DNA of 64,000 nucleotides, taken from Pseudomonadota bacterium. Lineage in GTDB: Bacteria > Pseudomonadota > Alphaproteobacteria > Rhizobiales > Rhizobiaceae. The stretch is taken from NCBI GenBank assembly GCA_023404095.1, contig JAEYDD010000026.1, positions 186,001 to 250,000 on the forward strand. Reading direction: 5' to 3'. The position numbers and the translations under genes are program-made. The notes below the pieces were generated by a model, which saw only the letters and a program-made list of their open reading frames with translations, was not told the DNA's origin and did no database searches. Positions 10,201 through 16,946 of this stretch are shown here, one piece after another. Within the stretch, counting starts at the first letter, position 1; every line of letters begins with the position of its first letter.

Positions 10201-13200
10201 CTTGCCCGGCCGGCCGCCGTCCTGCCCGCTCGCAGACGAGCGCATCATCGTCACGTTTTCGAGCACCGCGCCGACCTGGTCGGCTGCGCTGCGACCGTCC
10301 ATCAGATTGACGGCCGTGCCGGAGGTATCGAGGTCGAAGGTGCAGGGATTGAAAAGGGGATCGCGCATCATGTCGTCGGGTGCAGGCGCATCCGGATCGG
10401 CAGCGTCGATGACAGGCTTGCCGACGGGCAAAGGTGGCGGTGCATTGACGAAATCAATACCCGCGCATGAGGCCCAGAGATTGGGATCGTCGCCTTCCTT
10501 GCTGGTTGTGGTGAAAAAGACGAGCTGGCTCGGGTCACTCAGTCGGGCGGGCGTGGAGGCTGCAGCGCCCATATGCGCGGCGGCGATCTGAAGGCGGATA
10601 TCGGGTTTGGGATAGACGTCCGGATCGGCGTCGGGCTGCCAGAGGGGGACGATCCAGCCGCCGTCGACGTCGCGCCCCCAGCGGCCATCGACGGGGATGC
10701 GGCGGGAGCGGAACAGGCACGCCTCGACGAAGCCGCGGGAACGCGGGGCGGCGCCGCTTTCCGGATAGGTACGGTCGGACTGGATGATATCGATATATTC
10801 GGCCGCCTTGCGGACGATCGGCCGGCCGAAATGCTGTCCGGCCTGCTGGCGAGCGAACTGGTCATGCGGCAGCACCGTTCGCTCATAGACGATGACGTGT
10901 TTGGCGATGTTCCAGAAGACGCCGATGCGGCCGATCCGCTCGACGCTGTAGGTTTCCGTCCGGCCGAAATTCGTGTCGGCAACGATGCGTGTCTTGTCGT
11001 CTGCGAAGAAGGCCCTGACGAAGCCCGATCCGCCGAGGGCGGAGAATTCGGGCTGAACGATCTGGCCACGCGTGCTGCGCGGTTGCTTCACGACCTCTTC
11101 GAAGATGTTCCTCGATTCGAAGCCGCGTGTCGCGCCGCCCCTTAAGCCGGCCGAGGTGCTGTCCGGGTTCCACGGTTCCCGGTCCAGCTCGGCATCGTCG
11201 CGAAGTTCGAAGGCGACCTTCTCCTCGACCGACAACGGCCCATCGCTGCCCTCCCGATAGGCCTCGAATGCGGCGAGCCGCGTGCCGTAGAGCTTGGCGA
11301 GAGACGCGCAGAGGTCCCGGAAACGATCATAGAGTTCCGCCTCGACGAGCGGCTGCAGGGAGGACGATGTGCTGCTGCTTGCCGTAGCCAGCCTCCGCCG
11401 GATGCCGGCTGGGCGGGCAGGCAGCGGATCCCGGATCGCCCCGATACGGGCACCCTGCTCGGCGAGCCGCAATCCCGCGGTCGTCATCCGGCCCGCAAGC
11501 CCGTATACAAACTCCATCCGCGCCGTTCGCAGTCCGGCCCCGGGTGCTCGCTCGCCGGCAAAGCCCAGCACGCGGCGGACGTTCCACGGCGCCTCCGCAT
11601 ACCGCTGGCGATAGTAGGAGGACGACAGCGCCAGCCGCGCGAGGGTGCCGAGCCTGTAGTCGAGTGTCGCTTCCGACCCCGAAGGAGAGATGGAGGGCCA
11701 GGGCCCACCCTTTTCGAAGGCTTCGCCTGTCGCCTGCGGCGGAAAATAAAGGTCGAAGCCGTCGGTTACGCCGGCGACTTCCCACCTGGCCCCGCCGTTC
11801 TCGGACAGTTCCCAGTTAGCGATCTCGCCGTCGTTTTCCTGGGCATCGGTTGCCGACGGCACAAAGGTCGGCACGTCCACCATCGTTACGGTGAAGGGCC
11901 CGGGATCGACGACGATCGTTCGCTTCTTCGTCCTTTGCGGCGCCGGGGATTTGTCTGAAGCAAGCGGTTGCCGGTGCAGCGTCAGGGCGAGATGGCGATT
12001 GCGGTTCCTGGCGGTTGTTTCGTCACCACGCACAAAGAACGGTGTCTCTCCGCTGCTGCCGTTCAAAGGCGCATCGACGATGACAATCGGCGTCTCGCGC
12101 GAAAGATTGCGGCTGATCCGCCGCTCCCGATTAGCTTGCATGCCATCGCCGGCCTCGGGCCGCGCGAGGTCCTGGAGCACTGCGTCAAAGGCGCGCGCCG
12201 CACCGGGAACGGGATCTTGGGCGCCTGGCCTTGCGTCTCGCAGATCAAACTTTTCGATGCGCAGTCGAAGGCGCGGTACCGCTTCGCCGGCACGCGGTAG
12301 GCGGGCGCGCCCGCTTTTCTTTTTTGGGTCGACCTCCTTCGTGCCAAAATGCTCGCGACCGGGCGCCGCCGGATCGAACGTGACGGCGATGCGGATGTCT
12401 ATGCGCCCCGTAGCGGCATGCATCGCTGCGGGTACGTCGAGATCCAGCGCCCCGATGCGCAGCGGGCCGCCGGCGCCGGCGCCGCTCCCCTCGGCCTCGA
12501 TCCTCACATTGATTTCTGGCGCCTTCGCGCGATCGGCCGGCGCATCGAACCACTCGAAAGTTTCCTCCAGGCTGGTTCGTTCGACCGTCACCTTCACTGC
12601 ACGCGTCACCGGCTTGCCTGCATGGGTGAGAAGTCCGGGAAACACGGCGTCGGCGAGGAAGGTGGCGCTGTCGCCGACCGGCCGGATGGCGGCAAGGCAC
12701 AGTTCTTCGGGATCGGTGTTGCCGCTCATGTCCGGCAGCACGGCATCGTACAGCGCCTCGAAATCGCCGCTTGCCTGCTTCGCAGGCCTGACATTGTGCA
12801 GTTCCGGAACGAAGGATATGTCGGAGGCGTCGTTGATGGTGCGCAGAGCCCTGAGATAGGGGCGTATGATCCGCTCGTTCCAGATCGTGGCGAATGGCTG
12901 CGGCGGCAACGGGCCTGCGCGCAGATAGAACGAGGCCGGCTGTGGTGCGGCAATTTCCGCCGGGGAAAACGCATCGGGGATCAGTTCGACTTCGATACGC
13001 TTGGCGATGTCGATCGAAGTATCGAGGGCCGGATCTCGCTCGTCGAGAACGATCGTCGCCCTGCCGGGGGTGCCGGAGTTTGCCGGCGCGATCTGTACGC
13101 GCGTGCTGAACGTGACGAAGTCATGCGACTTCGAAGTGCGGCTACGGCGGCGAATGCCCACGGGCCGGATCTTGACTGTGCGCGGGTTCGGGAAACCCGG

Positions 13201-13770
13201 CTTCGGGTCGATCGGGGTGATGTCCTGTATAATAACGCTGTGGGTCTCTTGAAACAGCCGGGCAGGCAGCGGGAATGCTTGAGCGCTCAGTTCGGGCGGC
13301 GCATCCGTACCGAATATCCTTCGGTCCAGAGGTTCGGGTGCCTCTGCCATCGCAGCGATTGAGTAATACTCGGGTATTGCATTTACCAACCCAGGTGCGT
13401 TTTTGACGTGCGCGGCCCCATAGGTCAGGCGTACGTCGAGCGATCCATCGCTCGCGAATATTTTGGCGGGGATGTTGATAACGCATCCGAGAATGAAACG
13501 GGCCTTGTTGGCGGGGTGACGGACCAGCGGGTAGGGAAGGGTGACGGACAGTTCAAGATTGCCGTTTTTGTCCATGTAGAATTTACCGGACGCCACCCGA
13601 AGGCTCAGCCGCAGCTTTGCCTCCTCCCCATCGAAGAGTTCGATGTGATCGAACGGGGTTTTGTCGATAGCAGGTCGCAGTACTAGTTTCTTGCCGCTCT
13701 GGCTGATTTCCAGCACGAGCGTCCTCTCGCCCGCTGCGATCTGGTAAAGTCTCAAAGCGAGCCGTTTCAA
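7288..13770 (-). CDS. Giant protein of unknown function, first gene of the two-gene operon (about 2160 aa)
   Basis: No family is recognised. Three parts can be seen. Residues 1 to about 1190 are beta-rich with no signal peptide. About 1195-1700 is almost entirely helical, Ala/Leu/Asp/Glu-rich and typical of a long coiled coil (for example DELEAAKPEEARRLVASYDA). About 1800-2140 is beta-rich again, with alternating strands and Gly/Phe/Tyr patterns (GLGIDFAFGPCRGFVYAMFG) that resemble barrel or lipid-transfer strands, and a CWCC cluster near the end. No ATPase motif is present. The start is taken as the TTG at 13770 because AGGGAGG lies 5 nt before it; the TTG at 13788 has no such site. It is co-transcribed with the 1921-residue protein. 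Confidence 0.85.
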   Translation of the reverse strand: MKRLALRLYQIAAGERTLVLEISQSGKKLVLRPAIDKTPFDHIELFDGEEAKLRLSLRVASGKFYMDKNGNLELSVTLPYPLVRHPANKARFILGCVINIPAKIFASDGSLDVRLTYGAAHVKNAPGLVNAIPEYYSIAAMAEAPEPLDRRIFGTDAPPELSAQAFPLPARLFQETHSVIIQDITPIDPKPGFPNPRTVKIRPVGIRRRSRTSKSHDFVTFSTRVQIAPANSGTPGRATIVLDERDPALDTSIDIAKRIEVELIPDAFSPAEIAAPQPASFYLRAGPLPPQPFATIWNERIIRPYLRALRTINDASDISFVPELHNVRPAKQASGDFEALYDAVLPDMSGNTDPEELCLAAIRPVGDSATFLADAVFPGLLTHAGKPVTRAVKVTVERTSLEETFEWFDAPADRAKAPEINVRIEAEGSGAGAGGPLRIGALDLDVPAAMHAATGRIDIRIAVTFDPAAPGREHFGTKEVDPKKKSGRARLPRAGEAVPRLRLRIEKFDLRDARPGAQDPVPGAARAFDAVLQDLARPEAGDGMQANRERRISRNLSRETPIVIVDAPLNGSSGETPFFVRGDETTARNRNRHLALTLHRQPLASDKSPAPQRTKKRTIVVDPGPFTVTMVDVPTFVPSATDAQENDGEIANWELSENGGARWEVAGVTDGFDLYFPPQATGEAFEKGGPWPSISPSGSEATLDYRLGTLARLALSSSYYRQRYAEAPWNVRRVLGFAGERAPGAGLRTARMEFVYGLAGRMTTAGLRLAEQGARIGAIRDPLPARPAGIRRRLATASSSTSSSLQPLVEAELYDRFRDLCASLAKLYGTRLAAFEAYREGSDGPLSVEEKVAFELRDDAELDREPWNPDSTSAGLRGGATRGFESRNIFEEVVKQPRSTRGQIVQPEFSALGGSGFVRAFFADDKTRIVADTNFGRTETYSVERIGRIGVFWNIAKHVIVYERTVLPHDQFARQQAGQHFGRPIVRKAAEYIDIIQSDRTYPESGAAPRSRGFVEACLFRSRRIPVDGRWGRDVDGGWIVPLWQPDADPDVYPKPDIRLQIAAAHMGAAASTPARLSDPSQLVFFTTTSKEGDDPNLWASCAGIDFVNAPPPLPVGKPVIDAADPDAPAPDDMMRDPLFNPCTFDLDTSGTAVNLMDGRSAADQVGAVLENVTMMRSSASGQDGGRPGKALAARQELDRILTDARRLERVLDDGLGQAQAALANLARLGLRRPGEAEIRRALDSEIDRLAVIKAVIHKEAANARQAIGAAAQRARDAFADAKSHWTDNVDTAEARLWSGVETALVARADQLLKASEALIDGFDKLADGITPLTAEVLARRIEEGLTPVRTAIARGPGKVGEALSRLDRAIAGFAGDMNAARNALETAAAKLRDELEAAKPEEARRLVASYDAFHRLLLAKLDTIAVTARRQLPRSIKTMQLFAGGKQTLDEFLNDLRDTLLSLHRQALKTAQNAAFELAAIQTAVREAIDKAVASLDGACLDLSGLVAQGRKMATDGDDAIAAFGRDLDQHLTDEIDTIYAVCAAVGSPIEEKLTVLRRALGALRSFAVGLVGRAAAAKDALRAATGDLLDELGASVDIVEQEIDDTIALVQTAQGAISSLEDQLIRSVDECIAALKAGTGDLDDIIAEAADKLGDAADAVAVGLRQHVPASISDQIRILEAGYERLSQAPTFQNPGDTLALVRAAGTSPILPNLKFNRERIAYFFDDTRDAIRTSPVVALMNRLDDDLKALGIRVPTDEILDRLVPKGMDQFDFGKLFPDLGGLKLDGLFKNLKMPASLNDKVKLTHGFDKATLTAWAKAEAAAPFPDRCEIFEAGPLELSMAGGRFEALADLAAGLDGITRRTTRGEIVGDWQLAFSGRPLVTLERTRVTFEDGKGLDVDIDPSRIRLDRSIQFLSDLVKSFSEPGAGFFLEMLEEEGFPAGLAARLELPMPPLSFGAFSATGLRFSSSFALITARSGGKRGDFALSTTLAMGRKAEPFALRVWLLVGGGWLETRATYFPASGRLSSAVSIGLTAGLGIDFAFGPCRGFVYAMFGAYAEFESDGRDGNSFCLAVIFLLRGGIVILGRFNVGLSLLLELVYRDDGSMVGRGTIEVSFRICWCCEIKVRQSVTYRLAKPSSSRMAAAASSRPHYLDSFA

Positions 13771-13896
13771 GGCGACCTCCCTGATCAAGCGAAGTGGAAA
13801 CAGACTTCACGCGCGCAACTGCGCGTTATCGGCATGGGATCGGGTATGCAGGTCGGCAGATGGCGACGGCAGCGCGCGCATCGACGGCGAGATACA

Positions 13897-13926
13897 ATTA
13901 TAGATATATAAAGTAGAATAAAGCAA
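13897..13926 (-). promoter_or_regulatory. Probable promoter of the giant-gene operon
   Basis: On the minus strand, TTGCTT (13926-13921) and a perfect TATAAT (13902-13897) are separated by 18 bp in an AT-rich island of an otherwise GC-rich region. It would give a leader of roughly 120 nt before the TTG at 13770. The assignment is from sequence only. Confidence 0.55.
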
Positions 13927-14060
13927 GCATATGTTGTATTCCGCCAATCCCTGCCAGTTACAGAATTTCCACTTCTGACCGCTCCGACGGGCTCGACCGT
14001 GCGCGAGAGAGTGATAGGATCGCGCCGCAGACGCATCGCAGGCATTAGGAAGGGACGGAC

Positions 14061-14765
14061 ATGGCAACCGAGAAGGTGGCTCTGATCACGGCAGGTGGGA
14101 GCGGCATGGGAGCTGCAGCTGCGGGACGGCTCGCAGCGGACGGCTATCGTGTGGCCATCCTGTCGTCTTCCGGCAAGGGCGAGTCCCTCGCAAAGGAACT
14201 GGGAGGGATCGGTGTGACCGGTTCGAACCAGTCGAACGATGACCTGAAACAGCTCGTGGACCTAGCCATGCAGAACTGGGGCCGTATCGACGTGCTCGTC
14301 AACAGTGCCGGTCACGGGCCGCGCGCGCCGATCATCGAGATCACGGACGAGGACTGGCACAAGGGGCTGGACGTATACCTGATGAACGTCGTTCGCTCGG
14401 CGCGCTTGGTCACGCCGATCATGCAGGCGCAGCAATCCGGCGCGATTGTCAATATCTCCACGGCCTGGGCCTTCGAGCCGACGGCGATGTTTCCGACCTC
14501 GGCGGTCTTCCGGGCCGGGCTCGCTGCCTACACCAAGCTTTTTGCCGACACCTATGCCGCTGACAACATTCGCATGAACAACGTGTTGCCCGGCTGGATC
14601 GACAGCCTGCCGGCGACGGAGGAGCGGCGCGCCGGCGTGCCGATGCAGCGTTACGGCACGAGTGCCGAGATCGCCGCCACGGTGGCCTTCCTTGCATCCG
14701 AAGGGGCAGGCTACATCACCGGTCAGAACATCCGCGTCGATGGCGGGCTGATGCGCTCCATCTGA
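14061..14765 (+). CDS. SDR-family protein with a degenerate catalytic site
   Basis: This 234-residue Rossmann-fold protein has the classical SDR layout: the nucleotide loop AGGSGMG (residues 11-17), NSAG (81-84), a serine in NIST (133) and the C-terminal GYITGQNIRVDGG. At the catalytic YxxxK position the sequence reads S147-A-V-F-R151, so both the tyrosine and the lysine are replaced; the DNA reads clearly through this stretch. It may bind NAD(P) without normal dehydrogenase chemistry, act as a regulatory or binding protein, or use other residues. The ATG follows AGGAAGGGA. It lies 290 bp from the divergent giant-gene operon. Confidence 0.85.
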   Translation: MATEKVALITAGGSGMGAAAAGRLAADGYRVAILSSSGKGESLAKELGGIGVTGSNQSNDDLKQLVDLAMQNWGRIDVLVNSAGHGPRAPIIEITDEDWHKGLDVYLMNVVRSARLVTPIMQAQQSGAIVNISTAWAFEPTAMFPTSAVFRAGLAAYTKLFADTYAADNIRMNNVLPGWIDSLPATEERRAGVPMQRYGTSAEIAATVAFLASEGAGYITGQNIRVDGGLMRSI

Positions 14766-14803
14766 GCGCAACCGGCCGCGAACTCATGTCCTTGGAGAAC
14801 GGT

Positions 14804-15400
14804 GTGAAACCACGCGCCCTGAGCGGCATTCTGGCCGGTGTCGTGTTGCTCTCGCCCATGCTTGCGCATGCGGATTGGGAGCCCGTCGAACAGGTGAAGA
14901 CCTATGCCATCAGCGGCACGACCGGGCTGGAACTGTATCGATCGATCGGCGAGCACGGGCCGAAGGTCGGCGTCGGTCGCGCCATCGCCTTTACAGATTT
15001 CAAGCTTACGTGGTCGCGAAAGTACGAGCCGCGGGACGGGGGCTGCGTGCTGTCGTCTGCGCGGCCGAAGCTGATCATCACCTACATGCTGCCGAAGCCC
15101 TCAACCCGGCCCAAGGGCGCGCTCGGCGAACGTTGGGATACCTTTCTCGCCGGCGTGCGGGCGCATGAGATGATTCATGGCGACATCATCGAGGACATGG
15201 TCAGGCAGATCGAGGCCTATTCGGTGGGGCTGACGGTGGCCGACGACCCCGATTGCCGCAAGATCCGGAAGGTCCTGACGCAGAGGCTCGGCGAACTCTC
15301 GCAGGCGCAAAGGCAGCGCAGCCGCGATTTCGACCGCACGGAACTGAGCAACGGCGGCAACATCCACCAGCTCATCCTCGATCTTGTGGACGATGGCTGA
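14804..15400 (+). CDS. DUF922 secreted Zn-protease-like protein
   Basis: It has an N-terminal signal peptide (KPRALSGILAGVVLLSPMLA, cleavage after AHA) and the DUF922 layout, with an early YxISG-type segment (YAISGTTGLELY) and a metal-binding HEMIH at mature mid-protein that fits an HExxH metalloprotease. It is predicted to be periplasmic; no substrate is known for the family. A GTG at 14804 with GGAG 6 nt upstream is a better start than the ATG at 14786, and puts the signal peptide at the N-terminus. It follows the SDR gene on the same strand by 38 bp and may be co-transcribed. Confidence 0.8.
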   Translation: MKPRALSGILAGVVLLSPMLAHADWEPVEQVKTYAISGTTGLELYRSIGEHGPKVGVGRAIAFTDFKLTWSRKYEPRDGGCVLSSARPKLIITYMLPKPSTRPKGALGERWDTFLAGVRAHEMIHGDIIEDMVRQIEAYSVGLTVADDPDCRKIRKVLTQRLGELSQAQRQRSRDFDRTELSNGGNIHQLILDLVDDG

Positions 15401-15509
15401 CGTAGCCGTGCGGTCCCAAAATCGATTCCGCGTTTCTGGAGCCTTGCTCTATCATTCCCGCGGTGACTGAACGTCCAGTGCATGCAGATCGGGGTCGGGG
15501 GGCAACGTG

Positions 15510-16700
15510 ATGGCAGGCAGCGCAGCGGAAACCAACGATATCCAGGACTACCTCGCCTACCGGGGCGGCCCATTCTTCGAGCTGCAAAGGCGAATGGGCC
15601 TGTTGCGGAAAGATGCGCTGAACGCCCGCAGACGCGCGCTTTTCTACATCGCCCTTGCGTGGTTTGTACCCCTGCTGCTTGCCCTTCCGGAAAGCCTGCG
15701 CCTTCGCCCGTTCGGCACGAGCTATCTGACCGACGTCGGCCTGTGGGGGCGCTTCGTGCTGGCAATCGGCATGGTCGTTCTTGCAGAAGAGCAAGTGGAG
15801 GAACGGCTGCGGGTCAAGCTGCGGCACTTCACGGCAGCGCCTCTGGTCGCACCGCGTGCAATGCCTGCCGTCGCGACCGCGGTCAACCGGGCGCTTCGAC
15901 TGCGCAATTCGCGTATCGCCGAGGCCATCTGTCTTGCCATTGGCTTCTGCTTCGCGTTTTGGGCGATCCGCCATCACTTGAACTCCGAGGGCTATACCTG
16001 GGCTTCCTTCAGCGACGAGAGCGGGAGACATATCACAATTGCCGGCTGGTGGGCGCTGCTCGTCAGCCTGCCGCTGTTCTGGTTCCTCGTTCTGCGCGGC
16101 TTCTGGCGCCATTTCGTGTGGTCGCGCCTGCTGCGCGAGATCGCGCGGCTGGACCTTCGCCTTGTCGCGAGCCATCCGGACGGCAAGGGAGGCCTTGCCT
16201 TCCTTGCCGACTATCCCAACGCGTACATGACGTTCATGTTCGGGCTGAGCTGCGCCGTCGCGTCGAGCTTTGCCCAGCATATCGTTGCCGAGGCGATTTC
16301 GGCCAAGACGCTGACAACCATCATGGGCGTGTGGCTTGCCGTCGTGCTCGGCCTATTCGCCTATCCGCTTTCGGCCTTTTCAAGGCCGCTCCGGCGCCTT
16401 CGCGAGACGACCTTGCTTGCGGCAGCGGCGCAGGCGACACAGCGACAGCGACAGGAGGAGCGCAAGATCCTGTCGCGAAACATGGTCGCGGACGATGCAG
16501 GGGAACCGCCGCCCGATCAGGAGGTGCCGGATCCCGGCAAGCTCTATGAGGCCGCCAAGAAGATGAAGGGGGGACTGTTTTCGCGTGGCGCAGTTCTGCC
16601 CCTGTCGGCCATGGCGCTCCTGCCGTTCGCCGTCGTCGGACTGTCCCAGCTGCCCTTCGACGACGTTCTCTCGCTGGTTAAGAAACTGCTCCTTCTCTGA
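15510..16700 (+). CDS. Multi-pass membrane protein of unknown function
   Basis: This protein of about 396 residues has roughly six hydrophobic segments (around residues 44-60, 72-90, 136-155, 176-196, 275-292 and 360-380). Basic loops and a Gln/Arg-rich cytoplasmic-looking stretch (QATQRQRQEERK) precede the last one. I do not recognise the family. GTG at 15507 and ATG at 15510 are adjacent; a GGGGGG run upstream serves either. It sits between the DUF922 gene and ftsK on the same strand. Confidence 0.7.
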   Translation: MAGSAAETNDIQDYLAYRGGPFFELQRRMGLLRKDALNARRRALFYIALAWFVPLLLALPESLRLRPFGTSYLTDVGLWGRFVLAIGMVVLAEEQVEERLRVKLRHFTAAPLVAPRAMPAVATAVNRALRLRNSRIAEAICLAIGFCFAFWAIRHHLNSEGYTWASFSDESGRHITIAGWWALLVSLPLFWFLVLRGFWRHFVWSRLLREIARLDLRLVASHPDGKGGLAFLADYPNAYMTFMFGLSCAVASSFAQHIVAEAISAKTLTTIMGVWLAVVLGLFAYPLSAFSRPLRRLRETTLLAAAAQATQRQRQEERKILSRNMVADDAGEPPPDQEVPDPGKLYEAAKKMKGGLFSRGAVLPLSAMALLPFAVVGLSQLPFDDVLSLVKKLLLL

Positions 16701-16946
16701 TCTTCGGTCGAATGGACGCAGCATTGAGGGTCGGGTTGCGGATTCCATGCGCGCCAATTCCTTTGCTGACCGAGTAATTGCTATAAGTAATTGATAAATA
16801 GATGTTTTAATTCTCTGCACCGCGCTGCACGAGGCGCAGCGGACATCCAAATCGGCTCCCTCGGAAAGGGGCTGTTAACCTTTATTTTCTATTCCCAAGG
16901 CAGGGGTTTTCACGGCTTCCCGCCAGTTCCAGCGTTGCAGGTTTCC

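Noticed and set aside
9392..10591. A 399-codon Ser/Ala/Arg-rich plus-strand frame over the coiled-coil part of the larger giant protein.
   Set aside because: The low-complexity composition is that expected opposite an Ala/Leu/Asp/Glu-rich coding strand; no motif or start signal is present.
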